A DNA stretch of 64,000 nt from Gammaproteobacteria bacterium (GCA_021773795.1 JAJFJT010000024.1:22090-86089), one strand, 5' to 3'. Positions 35,583 through 43,365 are shown, counted from the stretch's first letter. Translations and numbers: made by a program. The notes: a model not told the origin generated them from the letters alone.

Positions 35583-35995
35583 TAGGCTAAAAAGCTGAAT
35601 AAACAGTACCTTATTACCGCAAAAAGACAGCCTCCAGGATATGGGCTAGGCTATCTGTTAACTCGCCAACGGTTTCACGGAATGAACCGCCCATGATATC
35701 CATCCTTCATCGTCCGTTCATGACGCCCGACCCGGCTCATGAAATGCCATACACAATCAACAATTATCAGGCTTGGCTATGTCAATCGGATTATGTGGAA
35801 AGATGGCGACATAATACGGGAGAGACCAAAATACCGATCACCGAAAAGTACAGTGGGTTGGGTTATAACCTGTTGATAAATAAAAGGAAGTATTGTCATG
35901 GAGAAAATCATGAATCCTTCGGGCGTATGCACTAGTCCGTTTATTGCCGAATCGGTATTAATCATTAAACGAGCCAACTTTCCACATAAATCCTG
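35583..35995. other. Gene-poor lead-in to the integron array
   Basis: About 410 bases. A weak open frame (35693-35935, plus strand, 80 codons) has no recognisable features and no good ribosome-binding site, so I do not call it. No integrase gene is present. An attI site may lie here, ending at the core site GTTAAGT (35996-36002), but its other elements cannot be recognised by eye. Confidence 0.4.
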
Positions 35996-36011
35996 TTAAG
36001 TTCTTAGAGTT

Positions 36012-36371
36012 ATGAATAAATCTCGGATAAAATTTAGTCATTCTGCTTTCATGATCATCGGCATTCTTGTCTGGGGTGCTGTGACTCTCAGTTTATTGGA
36101 CGTATTTGGATTAAAGAACGTAAAATCAGAAGATCTGACAACCCTTGAGAATGTCATCGTTTTCGTAGTCATGGTGGCGGGTTTTCTTTCTGTTTTATTG
36201 CTCTCAAACTTAATTAGCTACATTATTCTCGCAAGAGTTTTGAAAGCGCAGCGAACTGATTTGGAACACGTTATCGCAGAACATGCGAAATTGGATTCAA
36301 GGGATAACAATCCGACAATACAAAGGTTTTATGTGTGGTGTCTTGATATTGCATATAGGGATAAAACTTAA
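36012..36371 (+). CDS. Cassette 1: hypothetical membrane protein
   Basis: A 119-residue protein with two hydrophobic segments (about residues 12-32 and 48-73), so probably a small inner-membrane protein with a cytoplasmic C-terminus containing the charged stretch ARVLKAQRTDLEHV. I do not recognise a family. It begins 16 bases after the core site at 35996, and its TAA stop falls inside the opening box of the next attC-like site, both typical of integron cassettes. Confidence 0.7.
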   Translation: MNKSRIKFSHSAFMIIGILVWGAVTLSLLDVFGLKNVKSEDLTTLENVIVFVVMVAGFLSVLLLSNLISYIILARVLKAQRTDLEHVIAEHAKLDSRDNNPTIQRFYVWCLDIAYRDKT

Positions 36372-36478
36372 CAAATTTGTGAACTCGGACAAATTTAAAG
36401 CGCGGCTTTTTGTGGTGGCTGCGCCACTTTATCACAAAAATCCACACTTTAAATTTGCCGGTTACAAAGGCGTTAGAG
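36366..36478 (+). other. attC-like recombination site after cassette 1
   Basis: A 113-base imperfect palindrome from ACTTAAC to GTTAGAG. The inner arms (AAATTTAAAGCGCGG and the complementary region ending CACTTTAAATTT) pair well. The exact final base of the core deviates from GTTRRRY. Confidence 0.7.
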
Positions 36479-36491
36479 CGCAATCAATATT

Positions 36492-37118
36492 ATGGACGAA
36501 TCAGAACTAGCATTAAAAACAGCCGAAACTGCACTGAGCAAATCAAGAGCAGAGCTGTATAGCGACCTTGTTAAAATCGGCATACCCTCTCTCATTGCAA
36601 TCGCTGGTATTGTGAGCACATATCTTTTGACGAAAGCCAGTCATGCAAAAGACCTCGTAATAGAAAATCTTCGTGATTCACACAACACAAAAAATGAAAT
36701 TAATGAACGAACCGGAGAACTGATTAAAGAAATCACTACAGATATATCAAAACTGAACAAAACCATGTTGCTATATTCAAATGGCCTTCATGCAAAAATC
36801 ACAATGGACAGGGATCGTTTATTGTTCCCTGAAGAAAACAAAAAGGAACTATCAAATAAATATCATGATTTCGTAGAAATGCTCCACGATATTTTTTCAA
36901 CAGAAGCGAAAGTAATGTTACTTGGCAGAGAAAACATCAATGAAAACTTTTTCAATTACCAAATCGAGCTAACTAGATTATCAACAAACTTAAATCCATT
37001 TGTAGGCCCTGACAAGATTGATGAGCTTGATCAAAGGCTGTTCCGGACACGGGACTTGCATAAAGCGCTAATTCAATCTCTAAGCACAGTATTCTTACTT
37101 GATGAACAAGTTGACTAA
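36492..37118 (+). CDS. Cassette 2: hypothetical protein with membrane segment and coiled coil
   Basis: A 208-residue protein. Residues 1-20 are charged, about 28-48 form one hydrophobic helix (SLIAIAGIVSTYLLT), and most of the rest is predicted helical and charged, with a likely coiled coil at about 50-110. No enzyme motif is visible. It starts 20 bases after the core site at 36472 and is followed 15 bases later by the next attC-like site. Codon use is AT-rich. The function is unknown. Confidence 0.7.
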   Translation: MDESELALKTAETALSKSRAELYSDLVKIGIPSLIAIAGIVSTYLLTKASHAKDLVIENLRDSHNTKNEINERTGELIKEITTDISKLNKTMLLYSNGLHAKITMDRDRLLFPEENKKELSNKYHDFVEMLHDIFSTEAKVMLLGRENINENFFNYQIELTRLSTNLNPFVGPDKIDELDQRLFRTRDLHKALIQSLSTVFLLDEQVD

Positions 37119-37133
37119 CATCGCGATCAAGCG

Positions 37134-37205
37134 CTCTAACAAGGGCATGCAACGGACTGCCAAACCGCTACGCGCTTTGTCAGCCGCTGATGCCGGGCGT
37201 TATGT
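37134..37205 (+). other. attC-like recombination site after cassette 2
   Basis: A 72-base imperfect palindrome from CTCTAAC to GTTATGT. The inner boxes GGGCAT and ATGCC pair. Typical of class 1 type 59-base elements. Confidence 0.85.
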
Positions 37206-37218
37206 GTACTAGTGCAAT

Positions 37219-37518
37219 ATGCAACAACGTGCTGATATCTACGTCCAGTTTCTAAATGCACAGGGAGCTGCTGTGCTTTGGATATGTGCTGCTTTTGTGC
37301 CGTTCTTTCTTGTGCCGCCGAGCGAGGATGATATTGCAGTGGCAAATTTCGTAGCTCTGGTTGTAGTTTGTCTTGGCGTATTCGTGGCATATCGAGATCT
37401 TTCAGGCCTTAAGCGCTCTGGTAAGCTTTCTCTATCAGATATTGTAGTTATGGCGGTTGTGCCGGTCGTGTTATTCGCAGGATCAACCACGTATGTGTTG
37501 TGGAGTACGTACACATAA
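37219..37518 (+). CDS. Cassette 3: hypothetical membrane protein
   Basis: A 99-residue protein with about three hydrophobic segments (VLWICAAFVPFFLV, AVANFVALVVVCLGVFVAY and VVMAVVPVVLFAGSTTYVL). No family recognised. It starts 20 bases after the core site at 37199 and its stop codon lies within the opening ACATAAC box of the next attC-like site. Probably a small inner-membrane protein; small membrane proteins are frequent in integron cassettes. Confidence 0.7.
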   Translation: MQQRADIYVQFLNAQGAAVLWICAAFVPFFLVPPSEDDIAVANFVALVVVCLGVFVAYRDLSGLKRSGKLSLSDIVVMAVVPVVLFAGSTTYVLWSTYT

Positions 37519-37608
37519 CCAGCATAGGCAAGGGACGCTTGACCCGTCAGCCGTTTTGCTTCCGCAAAACGCCAGCCGCGTCAAGCGCCCCTGCTATGGG
37601 CGTTATAC
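37513..37608 (+). other. attC-like recombination site after cassette 3
   Basis: A 96-base imperfect palindrome from ACATAAC to GTTATAC. Long complementary arms (GGGACGCTTGACCCG / CGTCAAGCGCCCC and a perfect CGTTTTGC / GCAAAACG tip) make it the clearest hairpin of the array. Confidence 0.88.
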
Positions 37609-37621
37609 CTAAGAGAAAGAA

Positions 37622-38035
37622 ATGGATGTACTCGAAGAAAGTGACGAACTTAACGAAGTGTATCGCTTGTACGGGATTGCTGCGCACAATTGTAGCAACA
37701 TTGAATATCGAATTGCGCACCTACTGCTAGGTCCAAAGTGGGCTGCTACTAAAGAGCTGGATGCTGAGAAGGTAACTAAAATAGCTGATGCACTATATTC
37801 AAAACCCTTGGGTGCGCTTCTCAAGGAGTACAAGCAGCATTATGAATTCTCTGAACAAACTATAAAGGCAATGGATACTATATTAGATAAAAGGAACTAT
37901 CTGATTCATAGGTTTTTTGGGGCGTATGGAAAAAGAATGCACAACAAGGAAGTACCAAGAGAAATGATAAAAGAACTAACCGATATAATTGGCATGTTTC
38001 AAGCGGCATCTCATTCGCTTGATGAGGGTATCTAG
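37622..38035 (+). CDS. Cassette 4: hypothetical protein with HEPN-like motif
   Basis: A 137-residue all-helical soluble protein. The sequence DKRNYLIHRFF at about residues 87-97 matches the RX4-6H motif of HEPN ribonucleases (R, N, three residues, then H), often found in toxins and defence proteins. The N-terminal NCSNIEYRIAHLLLG fits a helical bundle. There is no antitoxin gene beside it within the cassette. It starts 20 bases after the core site at 37602. A HEPN-type toxin or defence role is a suggestion only, since short R-H motifs also occur by chance. Confidence 0.7.
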   Translation: MDVLEESDELNEVYRLYGIAAHNCSNIEYRIAHLLLGPKWAATKELDAEKVTKIADALYSKPLGALLKEYKQHYEFSEQTIKAMDTILDKRNYLIHRFFGAYGKRMHNKEVPREMIKELTDIIGMFQAASHSLDEGI

Positions 38036-38041
38036 AAAAAT

Positions 38042-38123
38042 GTATAACAAGGCAATTGCAGCAGATCCACAAAAGCGCCGCTATCGCTTTGCTTTTGCGG
38101 TCGGCTGAATTGCGGCGTTATGT
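38042..38123 (+). other. attC-like recombination site after cassette 4
   Basis: An 82-base imperfect palindrome from GTATAAC to GTTATGT. The arms GCAATTGCAGC and GCTGAATTGC, and AAAAGCG / CGCTTTGCTTTT near the tip, pair. Confidence 0.85.
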
Positions 38124-38142
38124 GCAATAAGGAGAATGCCAA

Positions 38143-38604
38143 ATGGTAAACATAGGAAGCAATAAATTTGAAAATGTCGCATTTCCGTTGGCATTTGAAA
38201 ATAGATATTTCATGCTGGAGCCTTCTGCAGGTGAGGACGTATGGACAGTCTTTACTGTGCAGGATGGAAAGCCTGTTATCGAGATATTAAAAAACAATCC
38301 ACAAGAAAATAGTATTTCTAAGTCGGAAACTAATCCTACCGGAATAATTACTGTATCTGATCCAAAAACAGGAGCATTTCTCTATAAGCTTCGCCCAGGA
38401 AATAAAAATAGCTCTATCTTTGGGCGCATCAATGGAGAGGAAACAGAAATAAAGATAACTGATAGAGAGATACTAATTGGCACAAATAAATTCCAAAGCA
38501 ACCTCGTATCAGGCTTTGCTGTCGGTATTATTGTTGACAGTAATGGTGGTATTGGAATGGGTGCGGGTTTACCCCCTGAGTTGCAGAGTTTATTTCGCAC
38601 ATAA
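38143..38604 (+). CDS. Cassette 5: hypothetical beta-rich protein
   Basis: A 153-residue protein without membrane segment or signal peptide. The predicted structure is mostly beta (repeating hydrophobic-polar strands such as VWTVFTVQDGKPVIEIL and TEIKITDREILIG) with a Gly-rich C-terminus (GFAVGIIVDSNGGIGMGAG). No family recognised. It starts 26 bases after the core site at 38117, with GGAGAA 8 bases before the ATG, and its TAA lies inside the next attC-like box. Confidence 0.7.
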   Translation: MVNIGSNKFENVAFPLAFENRYFMLEPSAGEDVWTVFTVQDGKPVIEILKNNPQENSISKSETNPTGIITVSDPKTGAFLYKLRPGNKNSSIFGRINGEETEIKITDREILIGTNKFQSNLVSGFAVGIIVDSNGGIGMGAGLPPELQSLFRT

Positions 38605-38668
38605 CCAGGCGCTTCACCCGACCAAAAACCGCGATGCGGTTTTGGTCGGGTGAGCTTGGTCGTTATGT
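38599..38668 (+). other. attC-like recombination site after cassette 5
   Basis: A 70-base imperfect palindrome from ACATAAC to GTTATGT with an almost perfect stem (TCACCCGACCAAAAACCGC / GCGGTTTTGGTCGGGTGA). Confidence 0.9.
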
Positions 38669-38704
38669 GGCAAGTAAGATCGTGATAATGGAGCATGAAC
38701 TGCG

Positions 38705-39061
38705 ATGATATTCAGAATATTGATTGAAATCGCTGTAGTTCTGCTTTTACTCGGTATTGGGGGGCTTTACGTAAAGGATTCCGCGACAGTTAAGCAAGCG
38801 CTCCTTGTAGAGAAGTTTTTCAAAGACTACTGCCGACAGCACAATAACTATCCTGAACTAGAAGCTGTGGAGAAGAAATTTCCTGGATTGTATCCCGACC
38901 GAGAATGGTATTACTGGCCCAACGAGAGACGAACCGTTGCATCCTTTCAATACCCCATGACGTTGCCAATGACTTCAGCTCCTGGCCGCTCAAAGGTCTC
39001 GGAATTCATTCCCATCATCTATTCTTACGTCGTCCATCATCCCTGCCAAGATATATTTTGA
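38705..39061 (+). CDS. Cassette 6: hypothetical protein with N-terminal membrane anchor
   Basis: A 118-residue protein with a hydrophobic N-terminus (residues 3-23, ILIEIAVVLLLLGIGGLYV) and a soluble periplasmic or cytoplasmic part containing FFKDYCRQHNNYPELEAVEK, a pattern reminiscent of type IV pilin-like or general membrane-anchored proteins. No family recognised. It begins 43 bases after the core site at 38662, further than the others. A degenerate attC-like palindrome follows. Confidence 0.65.
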   Translation: MIFRILIEIAVVLLLLGIGGLYVKDSATVKQALLVEKFFKDYCRQHNNYPELEAVEKKFPGLYPDREWYYWPNERRTVASFQYPMTLPMTSAPGRSKVSEFIPIIYSYVVHHPCQDIF

Positions 39062-39063
39062 TC

Positions 39064-39118
39064 GCATTGCACTTATACTTCGAGAATGTGCAAATGCCAC
39101 ATAAGCGAGGCGTTACGA
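39064..39118 (+). other. Possible degenerate attC site after cassette 6
   Basis: GCATTGCAC and GTGCAAATGC form an inverted repeat, followed by a GTTACGA sequence (39112-39118) resembling a core site. The opening R'' box is not clear, so the end of the array is uncertain. Confidence 0.4.
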
Positions 39119-39228
39119 GTCTTAAGTACGAATGAGCCCACACAATCGGGGAACACAATGCCTATATAGAAGCCTGGACCAGAAAAAGAAAGCGTAGTTT
39201 AAGTATTGCGCCTTCTGATTTTCTACGA

Positions 39229-39288
39229 GCACAGGATTGTATCCTGGAGGGCGACGGCAAGATGGCGCGGGCCAGAAAGACTAAATAA
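39229..39288 (+). pseudogene. Degenerate copy of the 3' end of cca
   Basis: In one frame this encodes AQDCILEGDGKMARARKTK then stop, which aligns with AQDCTPEGEGKMAVAK and the SRKN end of the Cca protein at about 35.08-35.19 kb, with an internal deletion of about 50 bases. DNA identity is high for the first 40 bases. It borders uppP and overlaps the last bases of that gene. It is best explained as a fragment of a second cca end left by the insertion of the array. Confidence 0.8.
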
Positions 39289-40078
39289 ACAGGATCAGGA
39301 GCCCAACGCCCAAAGCCAGGCGGTAGAGTATGAAGGGCAGCATGCCGACCCGTTCCAGCAGGCGCAGGAAGGCATGGATGCAGGCGTAGGCGCTGACCCC
39401 CGCGAGTACGATGCCGAGTACCAGTGCGCTCCAATCGACCCCCGCTCCGAGTTGAATCAGTTCCAGAGTTTTCAGCCCACCGGCCAGTACGATGACCGGA
39501 ATGGATAGCAGGAAGGAAAAACGTGCGGCGGCCTGTCGGTCCAGGCCCAGGGCCAGCCCCGCAGTGATGGTAATACCGGAACGCGAGGTGCCAGGAATCA
39601 GTGCCAGCGCCTGGGCACAACCGATCACCACTACATCCCGCCAACCCAGACTGTGCTCATCGCGTTTACGTGCGCCACTGAAATCGCTCCACCACAGCAG
39701 CAATCCAAAAAACAAGGTGGCGCCTGCAATGACCAGGGGGCCGCGCAGGGCAGTTTCCACCCAATCCCCCAGTAACAAGCCGGCAAGCCCTACCGGTATG
39801 GTGCCCCAGAGTATGGCCCAGGCCAGGCGACTGTTACCCACCCGTTGTCGCCGGATGACGGATTGGCTCCAGTCACACGCCATTTCCACCAGCTCGCGGC
39901 AAAAATAGCCAAGCACCGCACTCAGCGTGCCCACGTGCACGGCCACATCAAAGGCAAGGCCCTGGTCGGGCCAGCCCAGTAACCTCGGCACCAGAATCAG
40001 GTGGGCAGAACTGGAGATCGGAAGAAATTCTGTGAGGCCCTGCACCAGGGCGAGTACGACGGTTTGTAACCAGTCCAA
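39281..40078 (-). CDS. uppP: Undecaprenyl-diphosphatase UppP (BacA)
   Basis: A 265-residue inner-membrane enzyme with about eight hydrophobic helices. It dephosphorylates undecaprenyl pyrophosphate to recycle the lipid carrier for cell wall synthesis; the name BacA reflects bacitracin resistance on overexpression. The catalytic motifs QGLTEFLPISSSAHLI and the PGTSRSG loop are intact. The gene would normally neighbour cca in related genomes; here the cassette array separates them. Its 3' end overlaps the cca fragment. Confidence 0.95.
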   Translation of the reverse strand: MDWLQTVVLALVQGLTEFLPISSSAHLILVPRLLGWPDQGLAFDVAVHVGTLSAVLGYFCRELVEMACDWSQSVIRRQRVGNSRLAWAILWGTIPVGLAGLLLGDWVETALRGPLVIAGATLFFGLLLWWSDFSGARKRDEHSLGWRDVVVIGCAQALALIPGTSRSGITITAGLALGLDRQAAARFSFLLSIPVIVLAGGLKTLELIQLGAGVDWSALVLGIVLAGVSAYACIHAFLRLLERVGMLPFILYRLALGVGLLILFI

Positions 40079-40101
40079 TGTTATTTCTCCGTGATAGCCT
40101 G

Positions 40102-41316
40102 CTAGAGGCGGTTGCGCAGATCCTGTCCAGTAAATCCGCGTAGCGGTTGTTCAAGATTTCGCCCCAGTGCAATGGCCTTGAAGCGTTCGCCCATTTCGCT
40201 AGGCAGAGTAAGAGTTTTCAGTTCCTGGATGCGTTTCAGATAGGCCATTTGATCGTCAGGGTCGGTGCGGGCCAGTTGCTGTTCCAGTCCGGTTCCCATG
40301 AGAAACCAGGCTTGGGTGGTGTAGCCTGCGAGTTCCAATCCCGCGTTGGTACCAGCTTGTGCCACGGCGCTGAAATCGACGCTGGCGGTAATGTCCTGCA
40401 AGCCGGGCAGTAGCAGTGGGTCAAAATGTGCGCGGTGGCGATAGTGGCAGACCAGGGTGCCTTGGCGGCGTTCGGGGTGATAGTACTCAGCACGGGTGTA
40501 GCCGTAATCAAACAGCAAAATCGCTCCGGCCGAGAGGCAATCTGCCAGGGAATTGATCCAGGCACCAAGATGGGGGCAAAGCTCGCTGCGGTAGCCGGGT
40601 TGGAATGGCTGGTCCAGAGATTCTTCAATGCGAGTGATAGTCTTGGATAGGGCTGCTGTTGGTTCTCCGCGCTGCCAGCTGAAATTATCATTATCGCTAC
40701 ATACTTCCAGAGAATGCGCGCTGTTATCGTCTATTTCGAAGCAGTTTACCGTGAGGGCATCAAGTACTTCATTGCCCAGGATGACGCCTTGGAGTGGCTG
40801 AGCGGGTAGTTGATCGAGCCATACCATGCGCTCGTATAAATGGGGCAGGCGTTCCTTGAGGGCGTGTTGTTGGCGTGCCCGCAGGCCACCGCTTAGCTCC
40901 AGGATAAGGTAGCGCTGCGGTAGTTGCCCCAGCCTTTCCAGTTCCTCCAGCAAATCCGCAGCGAGACGGCCCGTGCCAGCACCCAGTTCCAGGATCTCGC
41001 CGGCTTTCCCAAAAGGCTCCAGCAGTTCAGCGACCTGGGTGGCAACACAGCGCCCGAATAGGGATGAAATCTCTGGTGCGGTGACAAAATCACCCGTCGC
41101 CCCCAGTTGATTGGCACCCGCACTGTAGTAACCGAGGGCGGGGTTATAGAGGGCGTGTTCCATGAAGCGTGAAAAAGGCAGCGAGCCGCCGCTGGCTGCG
41201 ATTTCTGCATGGATATGATTAGCGAGCTCCCCGCTGCGGGCGCTGGCCTCGGCATCCGGCGAGGGTAGTCCAGACATGGTGTTGTGTGCTGCTTTCTTGG
41301 GGTTATAGTTTGGCAT
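40102..41316 (-). CDS. SAM-dependent methyltransferase, MidA/NDUFAF7 family (DUF185)
   Basis: A 404-residue protein with the DUF185 pattern: PFSRFMEHALYNPALGYYS, GDFVTAPEISSLFG, and the SAM motif EILELGAGTGRLAADLL. Eukaryotic NDUFAF7 methylates an Arg of a complex I subunit; the bacterial members are less studied. A later ATG at 41277 is also possible and would give 391 residues. It lies 23 bases upstream (in transcription) of uppP on the same strand and is divergent from folM. Confidence 0.9.
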   Translation of the reverse strand: MPNYNPKKAAHNTMSGLPSPDAEASARSGELANHIHAEIAASGGSLPFSRFMEHALYNPALGYYSAGANQLGATGDFVTAPEISSLFGRCVATQVAELLEPFGKAGEILELGAGTGRLAADLLEELERLGQLPQRYLILELSGGLRARQQHALKERLPHLYERMVWLDQLPAQPLQGVILGNEVLDALTVNCFEIDDNSAHSLEVCSDNDNFSWQRGEPTAALSKTITRIEESLDQPFQPGYRSELCPHLGAWINSLADCLSAGAILLFDYGYTRAEYYHPERRQGTLVCHYRHRAHFDPLLLPGLQDITASVDFSAVAQAGTNAGLELAGYTTQAWFLMGTGLEQQLARTDPDDQMAYLKRIQELKTLTLPSEMGERFKAIALGRNLEQPLRGFTGQDLRNRL

Positions 41317-41366
41317 GGTGCTCGTTGGGCCTTATCCTGCCGTGATGGACCCGACAGGAGATATAA

Positions 41367-42125
41367 ATGGCGGATTATAACGCTGGATTGAGTGGCAAGG
41401 TGGCGTTGGTGACGGGTGGTGGGCGCCGTGTGGGTGCGGGCATTGTGCGTCATCTTCATGCCCGTGGTATGAGCATTGCCTTGCATTACCGCCATTCGCT
41501 GGAGCAGGCTCAAGCGCTCGCCGCAGAGCTCAATGAGGCGACGCCGGATTCAGTTTATTTGCTCCACGGTAATTTGTTGCATCTCGATGTGCTTGGCAAG
41601 ATGGTGGATGAGGTACTAGCCCGCAGCGGGCGGCTGGATGCCGTGGTTAATAATGCCTCCAGCTTCTTTCCCTCACCCATGGGTGGGGTTACCGAGGCCC
41701 AGTGGGACGATCTCATGGGTACCAATCTGCGCGCTCCCTTTTTTCTCGCTCAGGCAGCGGCGCCGCACCTCGCGGCTTGCGATGGTTGCATCATCAATAT
41801 CGCGGATATCCACGGTTTTCGTCCGCTCAAGGGTTACCCGGTATACAGCATGGCCAAGGCCGGTTTGATCATGCTAACCCACGCCCTGGCCCGGGAACTG
41901 GGTCCCAGCGTGCGGGTAAACGGGGTGGCACCGGGTGCCATTTTGTGGCCGGAGGATGGTCTCGATGAAGTCACCCGCCAGCGGGTGGTGGCACGCACCG
42001 CACTTAAGCGTCGTGGTACCCCAGAGGATATTGCCCGCACCGTTGGTTTTCTGATTGCCGATGCGAGCTATGTCACCGGTGAGGTGATTAGCGTGGATGG
42101 TGGGCGAATGTTGGGGGGGAGTTAA
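41367..42125 (+). CDS. folM: Pteridine reductase, FolM-like SDR
   Basis: A 252-residue short-chain dehydrogenase. The cofactor loop TGGGRRVGAGIVRHL shows the TGX3RXG motif that distinguishes pteridine reductase (FolM/PTR1) from classical SDRs. VNNASSFFPS and the catalytic YSMAKAG (Tyr, Lys) follow. FolM reduces dihydromonapterin and dihydrofolate with NADPH. Folate genes folK and folB lie close by on the opposite strand, which fits a pterin role. Confidence 0.9.
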   Translation: MADYNAGLSGKVALVTGGGRRVGAGIVRHLHARGMSIALHYRHSLEQAQALAAELNEATPDSVYLLHGNLLHLDVLGKMVDEVLARSGRLDAVVNNASSFFPSPMGGVTEAQWDDLMGTNLRAPFFLAQAAAPHLAACDGCIINIADIHGFRPLKGYPVYSMAKAGLIMLTHALARELGPSVRVNGVAPGAILWPEDGLDEVTRQRVVARTALKRRGTPEDIARTVGFLIADASYVTGEVISVDGGRMLGGS

Positions 42126-42135
42126 TCAGTCGATT

Positions 42136-42239
42136 GTCAGGTTACGCTGCGCTAACCTGACCTACACAGTAACTGGGGCGATCTTGGCTTTGGAGCATAG
42201 GCTTTACAGTAGGTCGGGTTAGCGACAGCGTAACCCGAC
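42136..42239. repeat. REPIN-like doublet of inverted hairpins
   Basis: Two hairpins, GTCAGGTTA...TAACCTGAC (42136-42144 with 42153-42161) and GTCGGGTTA...TAACCCGAC (42213-42221 with 42231-42239), lie in mirror-image orientation about 50 bases apart and share flanking GTAGG-like words. This is the layout of a REP doublet (REPIN). It separates folM from the nudix gene (convergent). Confidence 0.7.
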
Positions 42240-42246
42240 AACAGCA

Positions 42247-42849
42247 TTAAAGGTCTGAATCAGCATCTTTGATGTCCTGGGTGGAGATCCTGAAGTGAGG
42301 GTTACCTGGCTTGCCATCGCGTCGCAGGATGTCACCGCTGTAAACTCGCTGGTGGTTATCCGCACGGTCTCGCCAGTAGAGTTCCAGGGTTTTGCCTATC
42401 ACCGGGAAGGCGAGTTCATCCCAGGGGATGTCATCGGCGCCGAATAGGCTAACCTCCAGGCTTTCATAGCCGGGGGCATATTGCTCTTCCAGTAACTTTC
42501 CACGATATATCAGGTAGATCTGATTGATGTGGGGAATGCTGAAGAAGGAAAACAACGGTCCTATTTCCACCTTGGCGCAAGCCTCTTCAAGCGTCTCGCG
42601 TGCCGCACAGGCCATGGTTGTCTCGCCATTTTCCATATAGCCGGCAGGCAGGGTCCAACTACCGTGGCGTGGCTCGATGGCGCGGCGGCAAAGCAAAATC
42701 CGACCCTCCCACTCCGGGATGCAGCCGGCCACCACTTTCGGGTTCTGATAGTGGATAGTGCCGCATTGCTGGCATACGTGGCGCAGCCTGTCGTCGCCTT
42801 TGGGAACAATTTGGCTGATGGGGCCGCCGCACCCGCTACAAAACTTCAT
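42247..42849 (-). CDS. NUDIX hydrolase with zinc ribbon
   Basis: A 200-residue protein. An N-terminal zinc ribbon (CSGCGG and CQQCG) precedes a Nudix domain whose box appears as GYMENGETTMACAARETLEEA. This architecture resembles NudC-like NADH pyrophosphatases but with a shorter N-terminus. The start at 42849 gives MKFCSGCGG and overlaps the folK stop by four bases; an upstream extension would run into folK. The substrate is unknown. Confidence 0.92.
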   Translation of the reverse strand: MKFCSGCGGPISQIVPKGDDRLRHVCQQCGTIHYQNPKVVAGCIPEWEGRILLCRRAIEPRHGSWTLPAGYMENGETTMACAARETLEEACAKVEIGPLFSFFSIPHINQIYLIYRGKLLEEQYAPGYESLEVSLFGADDIPWDELAFPVIGKTLELYWRDRADNHQRVYSGDILRRDGKPGNPHFRISTQDIKDADSDL

Positions 42850-43364
42850 CGGCTGCCCCGTCCCTCTGTGGGCTGAATAGTTACCGCAGACACCCGAGGT
42901 ATTTCCTCTTTGGATAGCGGGTGTTCTTTCCACAGCGTGGCAAAGCTTAGATGGGATAATGGATGATGAAGTTCGCCAGCGAGTTCGGCTAGCGGGCAGA
43001 GCACAAAGGCCTCACGCAGGATTTCATCGCGGGGAAGTTCCAGTCCCGCTTCACGGCTGACAAGCTCGCCGTAGAGGATGAGATCCAGATCCATGGTTCT
43101 CGGTCCAAAACGGGGTGCTTGCCGATCACGCTGGCAGGCATCTTCTATTAAATGCAGTTTGGCCACTACGGCCCGCGGCGGCGCTGTGGTATCAAAGCTC
43201 ACCACCAGATTGTGAAAGGGAGCACCGTCAAAACCGACCGCCGGGGTTTCGTAAATCGATGACTGTGCCAGCCTCGGATAATGGCTCGCTAATAGCTCAA
43301 GTGCCCGTGGGATATGGCGTTCAGGCTCGATGTTGCTGCCGACACTGACAAAGGCGCGGACCAT
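42846..43364 (-). CDS. folK: 2-amino-4-hydroxy-6-hydroxymethyldihydropteridine pyrophosphokinase
   Basis: A 172-residue HPPK that transfers pyrophosphate from ATP to 6-hydroxymethyl-dihydropterin in folate synthesis. The motifs SVGSNIEPERHIPRAL, SSIYETPAVG, NLVVSFDT and FGPRTMDLDLILY match the family; the last carries the catalytic acidic residues. It follows folB by one base and precedes the nudix gene with a four-base overlap. Confidence 0.96.
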   Translation of the reverse strand: MVRAFVSVGSNIEPERHIPRALELLASHYPRLAQSSIYETPAVGFDGAPFHNLVVSFDTTAPPRAVVAKLHLIEDACQRDRQAPRFGPRTMDLDLILYGELVSREAGLELPRDEILREAFVLCPLAELAGELHHPLSHLSFATLWKEHPLSKEEIPRVSAVTIQPTEGRGSR

Positions 43365-43365
43365 A

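Larger units (their letters stand above)
35996..39118 (+). mobile_element. Integron gene-cassette array without integrase (CALIN-like)
   Basis: Six small genes in the same orientation are separated by imperfect palindromes that end in GTTRRRY-like core sites at 35996, 36472, 37199, 37602, 38117 and 38662. Each cassette gene starts 16-43 bases after a core site (19-20 in three cases), and three stop codons fall within the opening box of the following site. The attC-like sites differ in length (70-113 bases) and sequence, as in mobile or mixed integrons. The genes are AT-rich relative to cca and uppP on either side. No tyrosine recombinase is encoded in the window, so this is either an orphan cassette cluster or a decayed integron. 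Confidence 0.85.

Noticed and set aside
35693..35935. Open frame of 80 codons before the cassette array
   Set aside because: No recognisable motif, no ribosome-binding site, and composition like non-coding DNA; not called as a gene.
36366..38668. CRISPR array
   Set aside because: The repeated units differ in length and sequence and are palindromic with long genes between them, which fits attC sites and not CRISPR repeats and spacers.
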